From Typha latifolia (taxonomy: Eukaryota > Streptophyta > Magnoliopsida > Poales > Typhaceae): a DNA stretch of 64,000 bases. The number at the start of each line of letters is the position of its first letter. Within the stretch, counting starts at the first letter, position 1. Positions 1 through 12,558 of the stretch are shown piece after piece. The notes under the pieces are model-generated. The model was not told where the DNA came from, did no database searches, and saw nothing but the letters and a program-made list of their open reading frames with translations. The position numbers and the translations under genes were made by a program. The stretch spans positions 6,924,850 to 6,988,849 of the forward strand of contig CM034113.1 in the NCBI GenBank assembly GCA_019914945.1, written 5' to 3'.

Positions 1-2111
1 TATCCTATATTTTTGGTAAATCTGGTGGCTTGTAAATAATAAAACAATATAGGGGTTCAAACTGCAAAACTATAAGAAAGCAGAATATTAAAAGAACTAC
101 TTAATTAACTCATTATCTCTAGGATAAATGGTAGAAGACCAGTTCTATGTATATTTAAGAGTTAATTATATTATAGCCTATTTTTACAGTTACCCCCTTG
201 CTTCTTTTTTTAATTATTTTATTTTTTATAACTAACGAAAATATCACAAAAAGTAAATTTATATAAAAATGGGCAATAGTTTTACACTTAAGTACCTGAG
301 TTTAATTATTTCTATGTAAATTAAAGCCTCGGAAGAGTTGCACTTTTCCTGAAAACCTCGTGAGGGGTGTAATAATAAAATTTCCATCTTCAAAGTCACA
401 GGAAATGGCAAGAGTGAGTAAGAAAGCAAGCAAAGACAACTGTAAAAAAAAAAGTTCTTCACCTTTAGGACCTTTAAGAAGCTCACTTCCCATTAAAAAG
501 AATATATGATTTAATACCAATATGTTTCATAATTGAGAAAATTATAAAAATATACTTCGCAATTACATGCAGTGATGTCAATTTTTTCTTTTTTTTTAAT
601 AAAACAAGGACTTACTTCGCAAATAATGAAAACAGGAGGGGCTTTATTTGTTATACAGTCAAAGTGTAGGGTGTTATTTGTAAATTTGAAATTCCAATAT
701 CTTTCTCAGTATTTATATTTAGATACCCCCTCCCCTCTTAAATTATAAGAGGGTTTTTTTTCAATATCTTTCTGTCAACTTTGGTTAATAAAAAAACTAG
801 AGGGTGTGGGATGTAATTTGTCCTGGAATAATTACGGTGGTAATGCATCAAACTTAGTGTCCAGATTAATTTTTTGAGACAAATTTATCTTTTATCTAGT
901 GATGATGTGGTATATTCTATGACTCCATAAATGCATACAGTTCATCCTGCCAAGCTACTCCAGTTGGCTCATTACAAATTTTCCAACAATCTTTATGGAC
1001 CCAAACAATTTATTAGGGTTTTATTTGCAAATATATAAAAGAAAGATGGTTATTCTAATTTTCTTTCTCCCATCTTTATATGCACCCCCTTAGATACTGC
1101 AAGTATTTTTTTTAAAGTATAAAAGTTATATCTCTAACCAAAAATAAAAAGAAATCTTCTATACATTAGTATCTCATTTTGAGAGATTGGTGATATAAAT
1201 AAGTTTACGTGTAAATTAATATTATTTTTATTTTTTAAAGAAAGGAGAATTACTAGATCAAGAAAGAAAGTAGCATGGATGGTTGAAGTGATTCAGGGAG
1301 ACTGGGAGTGAAAGCGAGAGATAGAGAAAGGGAGAATTAAAAAAGAAAAGAATGAAAAAGAAGGGGAAGAAAAGGAAAGGTGCAGCAATCTTGCAGAGGA
1401 ATTCGAATTGATGGACAAGTGTGCAGAGATCCAGGCATGAAAACATAAGAGCATTTATTTCTCATTAATGATCCCCACCTACACATGCCTACTACCAGAA
1501 ACTCAAATTTAATGCCATTGAAGACCTCCCCATCTCTCTGCTTCTCTTCTCTCTGTCTTCCACCCTGTATCCTTATACCAGTCTTCCACCCTCTCTGCTC
1601 TCCTACCAAGGGGGCCTAAACCATACAACCTTAACAAGTTTGTCATTATGCTGCAATGGGAATGGAGTTGAACTGTGAAAAGACTCTGTTTTGAAGCAGG
1701 TAACAAGAAGTCCATCCAGTTAGCATCTGCTGTGTTTTTATTTTTTGACAATTGGGTATTCGATCAAATGCGCCAAAAGTGCCTATCTTTTCTTCTCTTT
1801 GTGGTGAAAAAAAGTTTTGATTTTGGAGTGCTTACCATATTTGAATTACGCATTCCACTATTCCAGGTTTTTTTTAAGGTACATTTCTCTAGGAAAGAGA
1901 GAAGGGAAGGGCTTGGAGATGGGCGGTGAGTTCTTTTATATTTTCTTACTAACTTCTTCTTTTCACTAGACTTGATGCCCTTCTTCTATTATCTCTGTAG
2001 GGTTCTCATCATGTTTCACCATTTGAGTTTTGGGGTAATTGAGTAGTAGAATTTCTCTTCTGAAATGGGTCTGGAAGAATAAATTTAGTCGAGCTTGTAC
2101 TACTCTGGATC
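1..2111. other. AT-rich intergenic and CR4 upstream region
   Basis: No convincing gene is seen. The first 1.2 kb is very AT-rich, with poly-A/T runs and short phrases that resemble decayed small transposons. From about 1500 on the sequence becomes pyrimidine-rich and probably holds the promoter and leader of the kinase gene that starts at 2112. Reading frames here are short, overlapping and low in complexity. Confidence 0.5.
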
Positions 2112-4823
2112 ATGAACATGAACACCAAAAGGCATGACGAGTCCGTCTTCATTCAAGTTGCAATCTTGGTGCTAATTTCTTCTGCTCTTGGAGTTGGTGT
2201 CTTAGGACTTGGGTCCATGTCTTCCATTGCTGTCTCATATGGAGAGAATGGCCCAGTCTTCTGTGGTTTGAACTCAGATGGGTCTCATCTTGTCACTTGC
2301 TTTGGGGCAGATGCTTCCATTGTCTATGGTGCTCCTTTCAGACTCCCCCTCTTGGGTCTTACAGCAGGTGATGGCTTTGTTTGTGGGCTCCTCTTGGATA
2401 CAAGCCAACCTTACTGTTGGGGTAGCAACATCTATGTAAAGATGGGTGTGCCTCAGCCCATGGTGGAAGGCGCCAAGTATTCCGAAGTCAGTGCCGGCGA
2501 TGACCACCTCTGTGCCCTAAGAATTCCGGCCAAAGGAACCCATAGAGGCATTTCGTTGATCGATTGCTGGGGCTATAACATGACCGGCAGCCACATTTTC
2601 GCCGGAGGGATTTCAGCCATCTCAGCCGGCTCGGTATTTAACTGCGGGTTGTTCTCCCGTAACCAAACGGCATTTTGTTGGGGGGACGAGACTGGGAGTG
2701 GTGTGATCGACTTGACGCCGAGGAGTATGAGGTTTCAATCCATTTCGGCCGGTGGGTTTCATGTCTGCGGGACGTTAGAGAATGCTCAGGTCTTTTGTTG
2801 GGGTAAGAGCTTGGAGACGAGGCAGTCTTCTTCAGGTATATTAGGCCAGGGGAATGTGAATATTGTACCCATGGATCCTATGGTTTCTGTCGTTGGGGGC
2901 AGGTTTCATGCTTGTGGAATAAAGAGTGTTGATCACCAAGTGGTTTGCTGGGGATTTACTCTTCGAAACAGTGTACCTCCTCCCAAGCAGTCAAAGATGT
3001 ATGAGATTTCAGCCGGTGACTACTTCACCTGTGGTGTCCTCGCAGGGACATCCCTTCGGCCACTCTGCTGGGGCACAGGAGGTCCTTGGTCGATACCAAT
3101 GGCGGTCTCTCCTGGAATTTGCGCTTCAAATCCTTGCGGCCCTGGTTATTATGAATTCAGGCATCTTAGCTTGGGAAATAAGATTTGCAAGCCTGCAAAT
3201 TCTAGAGTATGCTTGCCATGCAGTACTGGTTGCCCCGAAGGAAGTTATGAGTCCTTGCCTTGCAATTTGACGGCGGATCGCCTGTGTGAGTTCAATTGTT
3301 CCAGCTGTGCCTCGGAGGAGTGCACGTCCTCCTGCTCATCTCAGAAGAAATCAAAGAACCGGAAATTCTTCTCTCTTCAAATGCCTATCTTTGTTGCAGA
3401 GATTGTCTTTGCGGTTGTCTTGGTGAGCTCTGTGTCTGTGGTTGCTTTTCTTTATGTTCGATATAAGCTTCACAACTGTAAATGCTCAGATTCTGAACTC
3501 AAAATGACAAAGAACCGAGTATACTCTTTCCACAAGGAGTCTATGAAAGTCCGGCCCGATATGGAGGACCTCAAGATTAGAAGGGCTCAAATGTTCACTT
3601 ACGAAGAGCTGGAGAAGGCGACGGGAGGCTTTTGCGAGGAATCACAAGTAGGAAAAGGTAGTTTCTCATGTGTTTTTAAAGGGATCTTGAAAGATGGAAC
3701 TCTGGTAGCAGTTAAGCGGGCTATAAAAGTATCTGACATGAAGAAGACCTCTAAGGAATTCCACACGGAACTTGATCTACTCTCAAGACTAAACCATGCC
3801 CATCTGCTCAACCTACTTGGTTACTGTGAAGAAGGTGGCGAGAGACTTTTGGTGTACGAGTTCATGGCTCATGGTTCCTTGCATCAGCACCTTCATGGCA
3901 AAGATTCATGTTTGCGGGAGCAATTAGACTGGGTCAGAAGGGTGACCATTGCAGTCCAGGCTGCTCGCGGCATAGAGTACTTGCATGGATATGCTTGCCC
4001 ACCAGTTATTCACAGAGACATCAAGTCATCAAACATTCTAATTGACGAAGAACATAATGCCCGTGTTGCCGATTTTGGCCTCTCTTTATTGGGCCCTGCC
4101 GACAGTAGTTCCCCGTTATCTGAACTCCCTGCGGGAACTCTTGGATACCTCGATCCCGAGTACTACCGACTTCACTACTTGACGACAAAATCTGATGTCT
4201 ACAGCTTTGGAGTTCTCCTGTTAGAAATTTTGAGTGGTAGGAGAGCAATAGATATGCAATTTGAAGAAGGAAATATTGTAGAATGGGCAGTTCCATTAAT
4301 CAAAGCAGGTGACATCTCCACAGTCTTAGACCCAGTACTCAAACCACCTGCTGACCTTGAGGCCCTTAAGAAGATTGCCGCCATAGCATGTAAGTGTGTG
4401 AGAATGAGGGGAAAAGATAGGCCTTCAATGGATAAGGTGACGACTGCCTTAGAGAGAGCTCTTGCCCTATTGATGGGAAGTCCGAGTAATGAGCAACCGA
4501 TATTACCTACAGAGGTCGTTCTGGGGAGCAGTAGGATGCATAAGAAGGCCTCACAGAGATCGTCCAATCAGTCATGTTCTGAGAATGATTTGGTCGACGG
4601 AGATGACCAGCGAATAGAGTATCGGGCTCCTTCATGGATAACATTCCCAAGTGTGACTTCATCGCAAAGGAGGAAGTCATCAGTCTCAGAGGCCGACATG
4701 GATGCAAAGAATTCTGATGGGAGGAATGTGGGAAGCAGCGCGGGGGACGGTTTGAGGTGCTTGGAGGAAGAGATTGGACCTGCGTCGCCGCAAGAAGATC
4801 TATTCTTGCAACACAACTTTTAG
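2112..4823 (+). CDS. CR4: CRINKLY4-type receptor-like kinase (ACR4/CR4)
   Basis: This single-exon, 903-residue plasma-membrane receptor kinase is close in length to maize CR4 and Arabidopsis ACR4, which control epidermal and root cell identity. The N-terminus is hydrophobic (signal peptide, about 1-36). Seven CRINKLY repeats follow, rich in CG and CWG motifs, predicted to fold as an RCC1-like propeller. A cysteine-rich TNFR-like segment (about 335-405) precedes one membrane helix (about 424-448). The kinase has a GKGSFS loop at 514, the VAVK lysine at K535, the HRDIKSSN catalytic loop with D636, and DFG at D654, so all catalytic residues are present. The tail is Ser-rich, as in the family. 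The start ATG is followed by a second in-frame ATG two codons later. No break is seen. Absence of introns is normal for this family. Confidence 0.96.
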   Translation: MNMNTKRHDESVFIQVAILVLISSALGVGVLGLGSMSSIAVSYGENGPVFCGLNSDGSHLVTCFGADASIVYGAPFRLPLLGLTAGDGFVCGLLLDTSQPYCWGSNIYVKMGVPQPMVEGAKYSEVSAGDDHLCALRIPAKGTHRGISLIDCWGYNMTGSHIFAGGISAISAGSVFNCGLFSRNQTAFCWGDETGSGVIDLTPRSMRFQSISAGGFHVCGTLENAQVFCWGKSLETRQSSSGILGQGNVNIVPMDPMVSVVGGRFHACGIKSVDHQVVCWGFTLRNSVPPPKQSKMYEISAGDYFTCGVLAGTSLRPLCWGTGGPWSIPMAVSPGICASNPCGPGYYEFRHLSLGNKICKPANSRVCLPCSTGCPEGSYESLPCNLTADRLCEFNCSSCASEECTSSCSSQKKSKNRKFFSLQMPIFVAEIVFAVVLVSSVSVVAFLYVRYKLHNCKCSDSELKMTKNRVYSFHKESMKVRPDMEDLKIRRAQMFTYEELEKATGGFCEESQVGKGSFSCVFKGILKDGTLVAVKRAIKVSDMKKTSKEFHTELDLLSRLNHAHLLNLLGYCEEGGERLLVYEFMAHGSLHQHLHGKDSCLREQLDWVRRVTIAVQAARGIEYLHGYACPPVIHRDIKSSNILIDEEHNARVADFGLSLLGPADSSSPLSELPAGTLGYLDPEYYRLHYLTTKSDVYSFGVLLLEILSGRRAIDMQFEEGNIVEWAVPLIKAGDISTVLDPVLKPPADLEALKKIAAIACKCVRMRGKDRPSMDKVTTALERALALLMGSPSNEQPILPTEVVLGSSRMHKKASQRSSNQSCSENDLVDGDDQRIEYRAPSWITFPSVTSSQRRKSSVSEADMDAKNSDGRNVGSSAGDGLRCLEEEIGPASPQEDLFLQHNF

Positions 4824-7800
4824 CAGCTTGGCAGTGTCTGAAAGATTCGAGCTGTAAGTATCAATTTTTTTTCTTTCTTCTTCACTTGACTGTTTTCGAA
4901 TCAATATCATGTTCTGGTTTTTTAGCCCTAGAGATGATATGAGTTCATCATGGCTTCTGAATGTACTTAGTAATATGGGAATTACAAAACTAAAGTGATT
5001 CTCTTGATCTGCACTTGTGCAACTTCTGAATCAAGATCAATCTGTTACTCCTGTAAACAGTCTCATTCAAGAAAACCACTTTGGAAGGCATCATTTGTTT
5101 TGCTTCTGCAGAGCAACTGCTTTTAATTTCTGACAGATTTTGCTGCAATTGTAATCAAATGTCAAGCATGTGTATCTCCTCTATCTAATCTCTCCTTTTT
5201 CTAGAATCTCAAGTGATTGATGGAAGCCACAAACTTATAAAGTTTAAGATTAAATCATTCTTGCTTGCATATTAAATGTCCTCAATTCATGCAATCATTG
5301 GTGAATAGCAAGCAGAGATCAGCCCTTTGTGGTTGCTTTCTTTGTATTTTCTCATATATTAATCTTTCTTTGCACATTTACTCACAAAAACTACTTCAAT
5401 TTTATGCCAGAAATTTCCGAATGATTCTTATACCAGAAGTGAAATATAATTGAAGATTTCTCTATTACTGACAAACCTGATAATCCAAAATTCCTGCAAT
5501 TCTTCAAGCAGTTAATCTAAACCTGTTCTTATTTTTCCGTAATAAATAGATAAAAGGGAGCAGAATGGTACAATAAAAGGTTAGCAGGGTTATCATTGCA
5601 GTTGAGCTATGGTTTGAAATTTCTAATAGATGATCATTAGACCCAAGAGGGAGAAACTTTAAAGGAAAGGAGCTGCGATAATTTCCATTCTTGATGCATG
5701 ATGGGTCTCTTTCTGAAAGAATGAATCTTTGCTTTAAGAAATGAGACACTTGAAAGGTGAAGTAATAATAGAGGATGGGGTTAATTACACTTAGGCCAGT
5801 AAATTATTGCTCATCTTTCTTCTATTTATTTTTTTTGGCAAATATTCCAATACCTCTCTAAAATTTATAATCTTAATTATTTTAATTTAACGGCTATAAT
5901 AGTCAGTTTTTATACCTAGTATCGATTCTAAAATCATATTACGTTAAAAAAAAATAGACATATTAGTTATGTGCCTAACTTTTAAGTTACACGTTTTTTT
6001 CCTCTTAGATAGGATTATGATTTAATTATATAAGATATTATTTAATATTAAACCATCTAAGTTTGATTAATTAGAGATAGACTTCAATTTAAATATGATT
6101 TTCTCTCTCTATTTGTAATTAACTTTTAGTTTAAATCAACCTTAAACTAACGAGAGATATACGTAAATAATAAAACATAATCGAAGAGATAAAATTTGAT
6201 TAAACTTTCATCAAGTTAATTATAAAAATACATCAATATTTTTTATTTTGATATATATACATTACTCGTAGTTAAAAAAAAATGTCTTTTTACTTGATAA
6301 ATGATTGAGATAATATAATTATTAAAAAATAATGTGCAAAATAATATATTTTAAAAATAAATAATCACCTATTGAACTGATAATATCTTTTAATTTTGCT
6401 TGCATTTCTATTATACTTTTAAAAATCTTAATCATTAAATCTTTATGAAACCGATTGATAAACAATTACCTATATGGTATGGAAGAAAAACTCTTATTTT
6501 TTTTAGGGTATTTAGATTTCTCAACTATCTAATATCTCTAATCTTATCCACCTCATAATAGTGTAGACAAAAAAAATATAATAATTATTTTATTCTTAAA
6601 TTCTCTATATTCTTTTAACTAAATAAGAGTAAATCTGTACTTAGAGTATTCAGAATTGATTGTATGACAGTTAGGTGATAGTTTTTAAGGGAAAAAATTA
6701 TAAGCATTTTTACAAATCAAATCCTACATTTTAATTATTTTATAATTCACAACCCTTGTTTTGAATATTTTGTAATTCAACTCTTTTTTATAATTCTCAT
6801 TTAACACTTTGATATTATTTTGACTAACATTGACCAAATTATTAAAATATCTCTAATATTCTCTCATTTCTATATTCCTCTACCATCTTTCCTACCTATC
6901 TCTTCCACCGTCACCATTGTCGTTGCAAATCGCCATCGCTACTACCTTTCTCTATCTTCCCCAAACCTGTACTCCTCCTTTTCTTCTTCTCTTTGGGAAG
7001 AAAAAAAAAAGATGAAAAAGATAGGGATAATTTAGGTATTTATAAATTTAGGGCGTTAAATGAGAATTATAGGATAAAATGATGGGTCTAAGTTACAAAG
7101 TCCTCAAACACGGAGTATGAATCTAACCATATGGGTTAAGTTGAGTCTAGTCAAGTTAGTTACTTAGCTTTATCTTATTATTTTAAATTTCAAATAAATC
7201 GAATAATCCATATATGGATCTCATCTGCTAAGGGTGGAGGTGGACATGTTTTAGCTAAGTTATTATTTTCATCCTTATTTTTTATCATAGCCGTTAGATA
7301 GATTTATCTTTCTAAGAGTAGATCATGGCAATAGAAGTTTCACGATCAGCCACCCTATCTATCTTATGGCCATCCACCACCACCCTTGGTCGTCCGCTAC
7401 CCTCCGACGACTACTGCAACGTTTGTTATTTATCGTTTTACCCTATTTGATCTTGCTCCACTGTTTTAACCATAACTTTCAATTCAAACTTCATTCCAAA
7501 TCCATTAGAATCCTAACTTCCGAGATTATTAACCCTCAAAATCTCATGATCACCCTATGGACGGATAGTTTTAGATCTGGTTCGTAACAGAATCGCAAAA
7601 TAGGTAAAATATAAAGTATAATTGTAAAAATGTCAAAAATATATAATTTGTACCCTAGGAGTTAAGCCAAAATTTAAGGTGTTTTGTTGAACTTCTATTT
7701 ATGTCACATAATTCTCTTAAAATAGGAAGTCCAAGTTGCCCTTTTGTTTTGCAACAATTAACTAGAGAAGCAAAATTTATTGATTATTTTTTGTTTAATG

Positions 7801-9750
7801 CTTATTTCAAAACAGGAGAATATAAAGAGTAAAGTAATCAAACATTTAACAATTTTAACCAAAAAATATATTAAAAAAATATAACGATTTTACCTGAAAT
7901 AAAACTACGGTATCCCTCACCTTTATGACGACATTAGATGAAAAAAATATTAAATAATTATTTTAGCATCAACTTCTGGAAGAGTAAATCGATTAGCATC
8001 CAAAATTAGACCTAATAATTTCAAAATTAAAATTAAAATTAAAGTTGTTTTTAAAGAGTTGCCATCACGACACGCGAGATTGCATATTAGAAGATGACGG
8101 GCTTTGCACGCATTTTAAAGCGTAATCAAATTTGCATGCTTCGCCATTAGGGTTTCTAATTGGATTGGATTTTTTTCCTCTTTTTTTTTCTTTTTCTTCC
8201 GAACCATTAATTATTAAATTAGGATCACTTTAGATTCTTATTAAATTCAATTTGTGTTTCTTTATAACTATATCTACCTGAGTGGGGTTCAAGTTTTTGA
8301 ATTGGATAATCTTAGATAATCCAAATTATATTACGTGTGATCTCTTTATAAATTTTTTTGATTAACATCCCATCTCTAAGTTAACATAAAGTAAACCAAT
8401 CTTTAACAAAACAGTATTTAAAGAAAAGTTTTCTCTTAAAATATGCTAAATTTATCTTTTAAAATATTTGAAATATCGTCGTCATTTTCTCTCGCTCGAA
8501 CTTCTACAATAGTAGTCTAAAATATCATGGTCAACATTCAAATTTCTCCAAAATTATTTTCTCGAGAATACTTTAGATTGCACCGGCTTTAGTTTTACTA
8601 AGATTCGGTGGCATGCTTTTCCTCTCACAGACAGTTTTAGCTCCTCTCTTTTCCTTCATTTTTCTCTTTTTCTCCATTTTTATTCTCTCCTTTTATTTTC
8701 CTCTTTCTCTAACATCCTATCCATTTTATGTGGTCCTCGGATTTCTTAATGGGCAAGACTCCACCCCTTTCTCCTTTCTTGTTTGGCTGACTTACTGTGT
8801 GCCGAGAGCTCCAACCACATCATGCCCCCTCTTTCGCTAATGCGTCTTTGCTCTGCTAACTCATCGCATTGCTCCTCCATCACTAGGTCATATCTTGCTT
8901 CTCCTATCGCCCATGCGCTCTCTCTCATAAATTCGCCACCTTTGTCGCATCGTTGCTACACTCAGCATCTCTATCGTCCCTTGATTCTGGCAAGGGTTTT
9001 TGGAGGTAGCGGAGTGCTCTCTCTGTATTGTTGTGCCATTATCACTTTCCCTCATTGTCACAACAACTTTTGCCTAGCACAATTGCAACCATGTTTGGCG
9101 GTGCCTTGATCAAATTAGTTGTTGATACATCTTTATTTAGATATTTCTCTCTCATCATATATATATATATATAAAATATCATGTTGTTAGTTCTATTAAC
9201 TAAATTTAACCGGACTACTAAATTAACTTGACTAAACATATTATCAAAATGTCTTATTCAACCCAAAATATCTTTTATCTCAAAGATGAGTCTACCAAAA
9301 CCTAAAATACCATTACTAAAATTTTTTACCCACACCCAAGCTAAGAGACTAGATGAGAAAGAACTATAATTTTTGGGGAATCCAAGTTGATCTCTCTTAC
9401 TCTTAGATTTTAAGCTTAGAGGAAAAGAAATAAAATTTATATCAACCATTTCTAGTAGAGTTGGTAGGCACATTCTCTATGATCAAGACCAGGCAGCTTA
9501 CTATATAGATTAAAAACTTAGTAAAACCTAAGTACCTCTATATCTAGAGAGTAACAGCTCTTTATCGTCTATATTTAACCTTCGAGCTCATTAACGATTA
9601 AAAAATAAAACAAAATTTATTAAGCCCTAAAAAATGGAGTGGTTGATATGTGTGTTAAAATACAAATTTCTTTTCAAAAGAAAAAGAGAAAGAAAACCCT
9701 AAACTAAAAAATAGGGGGGGTTGGTTCATCACTCAGATCTCTAAGAACCT
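4824..9750. other. Long AT-rich intergenic region
   Basis: About 4.9 kb without a supported gene. It holds the 3' region of the CR4 gene (to about 5200), AT-rich filler, and an inverted-repeat element at 6705-7125. The pyrimidine-rich stretch 8600-9110 gives open frames only because it is low in complexity; I see no domain in them. A run of G at about 9714 follows a CCCTAAA-type motif, upstream of the calmodulin-like gene. Confidence 0.55.
6705..7125. mobile_element. Fold-back MITE, family B copy 1
   Basis: The two flanks are inverted repeats of each other: the left arm phrase TTTTGTAATTCAAC followed by TATAATTCTCATTTAAC recurs inverted near 7030-7110. The middle is pyrimidine-rich and carries no coding sequence. 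A second copy lies at 25030-25415 in the opposite orientation. Edges are approximate and no target-site duplication was assigned. Confidence 0.6.
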
Positions 9751-9774
9751 GTCATCATCATCATCATATTTCGT

Positions 9775-9783
9775 CCACGTGTC
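9775..9783 (+). promoter_or_regulatory. G-box/ABRE-like motif CCACGTGTC
   Basis: A palindromic CACGTG core in an ABRE-like context lies about 335 bp upstream of the calmodulin-like start codon. bZIP and bHLH factors bind such sites. Its use here is inferred from the motif and position only. Confidence 0.4.
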
Positions 9784-10115
9784 AATCGGATCTCACCATC
9801 CGTAGCGAATTCCAACGGTCGGTGGAAACTTTATTAAAAGGTAATCTTCGGCTCTACGCGCTTCTTTCCCTTTTCCCCTCCTCCCACCCCCCCCACCCCC
9901 CACCCCACGACGTGACAAAAGAGCAATTCCGGAAAGAAGACAAGAACGTCTCTTCCTCTCGACCACTAAAATCTCCCCCCAAAAAATTCTCCCCACCGCC
10001 CTAATTATCGTCGTCACGTTCCTTCTCCTCCTAATCTTTTTTATTTTTAATTTTTAATTTTCATTTTGGGATCTTGTTCCCTTCCTGATCTTCTCCAATT
10101 CTGGCGAACTCGGAG

Positions 10116-10568
10116 ATGGATCCGACGGAGTTGAAGCGGGTCTTCCAGATGTTCGACCGCAACGGCGACGGGCGGATCACGAAGAAGGAATTGGGCGATT
10201 CGCTGGAGAAATTAGGGATCGACATCCCGGAGAAGGAGCTCATGGCGATGATCGACAAGATCGACGTAAACGGCGACGGGTGCATCGACATCGACGAGTT
10301 CGGGTCGCTGTACCAGACCATCATGGACGAGAGGGACGAGGAGGAGGACATGCGGGAGGCGTTCAACGTGTTCGACCAGAACGGCGACGGGTTCATCACC
10401 GTCGAGGAGCTGCGCTCGGTGCTCGCGTCGCTGGGGCTGAAGCAAGGGAGGACCGTCGAGGATTGCCGGAGGATGATACACAAGGTGGACAAGGACGGCG
10501 ACGGGATGGTCAATTTCAAGGAGTTTAAGCAGATGATGAGAGGTGGAGGATTCGCCGCACTCGGATAA
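10116..10568 (+). CDS. Calmodulin-like protein with four EF-hands (CML7-like)
   Basis: A 150-residue single-exon calcium sensor. Four canonical 12-residue EF loops start at D14, D50, D87 and D125, each with Asp at position 1, Gly at 6 and Glu at 12, so all four should bind calcium. The acidic linker DERDEEED (71-78) joins the two lobes. The N-terminus [14 protein letters not shown] is typical of the plant CML3/CML7 group and the length matches it. No N-terminal myristoylation Gly or C-terminal prenylation box is seen, which points to a soluble sensor. The coding GC is far above its surroundings, as is common for monocot single-exon genes. A G-box lies upstream and a GT/GA microsatellite downstream. 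The subfamily is clear; the exact orthologue is not. Confidence 0.95.
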   Translation: MDPTELKRVFQMFDRNGDGRITKKELGDSLEKLGIDIPEKELMAMIDKIDVNGDGCIDIDEFGSLYQTIMDERDEEEDMREAFNVFDQNGDGFITVEELRSVLASLGLKQGRTVEDCRRMIHKVDKDGDGMVNFKEFKQMMRGGGFAALG

Positions 10569-10638
10569 GAACAATTTATTACAACAGAAAGAGAGAGAGA
10601 GAAAAAAAAAAGCTTTCTTGCAGGAGATGTAGATATTA

Positions 10639-10640
<2 letters not shown>

Positions 10641-10679
<39 letters not shown>
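10641..10679. repeat. Compound (GT)n(GA)n microsatellite
   Basis: About six GT units run straight into about thirteen GA units, about 75 bp after the calmodulin-like stop codon, so probably within its 3' UTR. Confidence 0.9.
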
Positions 10680-11168
10680 GGGGTGGGTTGGTGTTAATCT
10701 GGAGAGTGGTGAAGAACTCCAATTATATACATTCTGTGTGCTTTATATAGTTTTGGATTTTTATTGGATTGCAATATTCATGTTGTTCTTCTCTTTCTTT
10801 TCTTGAATCAATTTTTTGTTAGTAATTTATAGGTTGGCATCTCTTTCTTTGAGAAAGGAAACATCTCAAACTTGGAAATGGAGTATATGTTAGAGTCACA
10901 TATGATTCATCATAATGATAATGTTTTTGAATGCTAACCAGAGATTTAAGTTGCATCACATGACTTTTAAGATCTAAGAATAACCCCAAGGGAGCGTTTA
11001 CTTTAGAATACGTTCTATACCCCAATATTATTATACTTATATAAGACGTACAGTATAAGTTATCATGGTGTTTCTTCGTAAACTATGGAGATTTGGTTAT
11101 CTGGACGTGTTTCTTGGGCCAAACGCAATCTTGGCTTCAACCACCCAATCCATCCCATTTTAGTATCC

Positions 11169-11171
<3 letters not shown>

Positions 11172-11242
<71 letters not shown>

Positions 11243-11246
11243 AGAT
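11172..11246. repeat. Compound (CT)n(AT)n(AGATAT)n microsatellite
   Basis: A CT run of about 35 bp is followed by about 18 bp of AT repeats and then AGATAT hexamers. The CT tract makes open frames on the minus strand that are artefacts of the repeat. Confidence 0.9.
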
Positions 11247-11315
11247 AGAGCATAGAAAGATAGATAGATAGGAAGATAGTTAAAGTAAGAGAAGAGAATA
11301 GCATAGCGTAGAGAG

Positions 11316-11474
11316 ATGGCGGTGGAAGCCATGACAAATGGAGGAAATAACAAGAGTGGAGAAGAAGGAGAAGGAAGAAGGAAGGAGAAGGAGAAGGAGA
11401 AGGAGAAGCACATGATGAACAGTGGCATCTCTTCCTCCTTTCCACTTTCCCAATGGCATCACAATCCGAGGTGA
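11316..11474 (+). CDS. Possible small protein or first exon, unrecognised
   Basis: An ATG after the CT/AT microsatellite opens a 52-codon frame. The product has a Gly/Asn/Glu-rich start, a KEKEKEKEK run (23-31) and the tail SQWHHNPR. I recognise no domain. The last coding bases, CCGAG followed by GTGATC, could also be a splice donor, making this a first exon, but no matching second exon was found downstream. The purine-rich composition could come from repeat slippage. It could equally be a truncated gene or chance; transcript data would decide. Confidence 0.2.
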   Translation: MAVEAMTNGGNNKSGEEGEGRRKEKEKEKEKHMMNSGISSSFPLSQWHHNPR

Positions 11475-11479
11475 TCCAT

Positions 11480-12550
11480 TCCTCTCTTAGTAGTTGCTAT
11501 TCTTCTTCTTTCTCCATTCTCACCATTATGGGAGTGAGGTGAATAATTATGTAGGTTTTACGAGGAGTTTAGTGTTGCTCTTTGATCTTATTTGGCCCAC
11601 AAAGATTTAGTCAGATGGAAATAGTTGCTTATAAGTGGAGTAGGAGGTCAAATACTGCCATGTCGAGCTTATTGTGAAAAAAATGTTTATTATTATTATT
11701 TTGACAACTTTAGAAGGTATATTCTTATATTTTTATGCCAAAAGGAGAATGTTTTCGTAAAAAAGATAAAAATAATAATTTATTTGGTTTTGACTTTTGA
11801 GGTTGTAACCTTTATTATTATGGAACATGAAATTTTTACCTCTTTTACGGTGTAATTCTAAATTATCTCGCAGCGTTTGAATAGATTTGATGCAAGTCTC
11901 TTTAGGTACATCAACCGCATGCATCTAATGACTTTAATAATATATGTTATAATAATATGCAGCTTTGTATTAAATTTTGAATGAAATTAGAGCCGTTGCG
12001 TATAATCTATATAATAAGCAAATGTGTCCACGTGTATTACAATCTCCGACACTTAAAAAATATTATAACAAAGAAAAATATAAAATCATTGTTTGAGTCA
12101 GTAATTTTATTTACACTAAGAGTTCAATAACGGCTCATCAAATTAGTATATTTTATTAAACAAATTTGCTATCTTCCAAAATAATTTTACTGGGCATGCT
12201 CGTCGTATAGCATCCACGTGGACTAGAAGTCACCTAAAACTCACATTACCACATCTAAAATAATATTTTCCACTCAAATTGTTATTAAATCTAATCTAAC
12301 CTAGGAAAATGGAGGATCTAATTTAAAAGTGATAAAATATAGAGGGTTCTAACCACAAAAGTTCTTAAATAGAGCACATTATATTTCTAAAAAGACCCAC
12401 TACAGTGTATTAGTTCCATTTCGTCTCCTACTAACCAATTTCCATTCTGGGCCTCCCCATTTTGCTGCTCATGTCTGGAGGCCATTGGCCCCCATCCAAC
12501 GGCCAGGAAGAAGCCACGTATGCCGCCCCTGAAACATGAGCTTCACTTTC
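11480..12550. other. AT-rich intergenic stretch
   Basis: No gene seen. A short, more GC-rich patch with a CCACGT-type core lies at about 12420-12540, immediately before an inverted-repeat element, and may be old promoter sequence now separated from the response regulator by that element. Confidence 0.4.
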
Positions 12551-12558
12551 TTAGAGTA

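Noticed and set aside
8613..9109. Overlapping open frames of 75-108 codons
   Set aside because: Pyrimidine-rich, low-complexity sequence; no domain, no splice partners and no conserved motif. Also open on the other strand.
11063..11462. Minus-strand frames of 60-121 codons
   Set aside because: They are created by the CT/AT microsatellite and the GAAGGA-rich stretch; the products are runs of Arg-Glu or Ser-Leu-Tyr.
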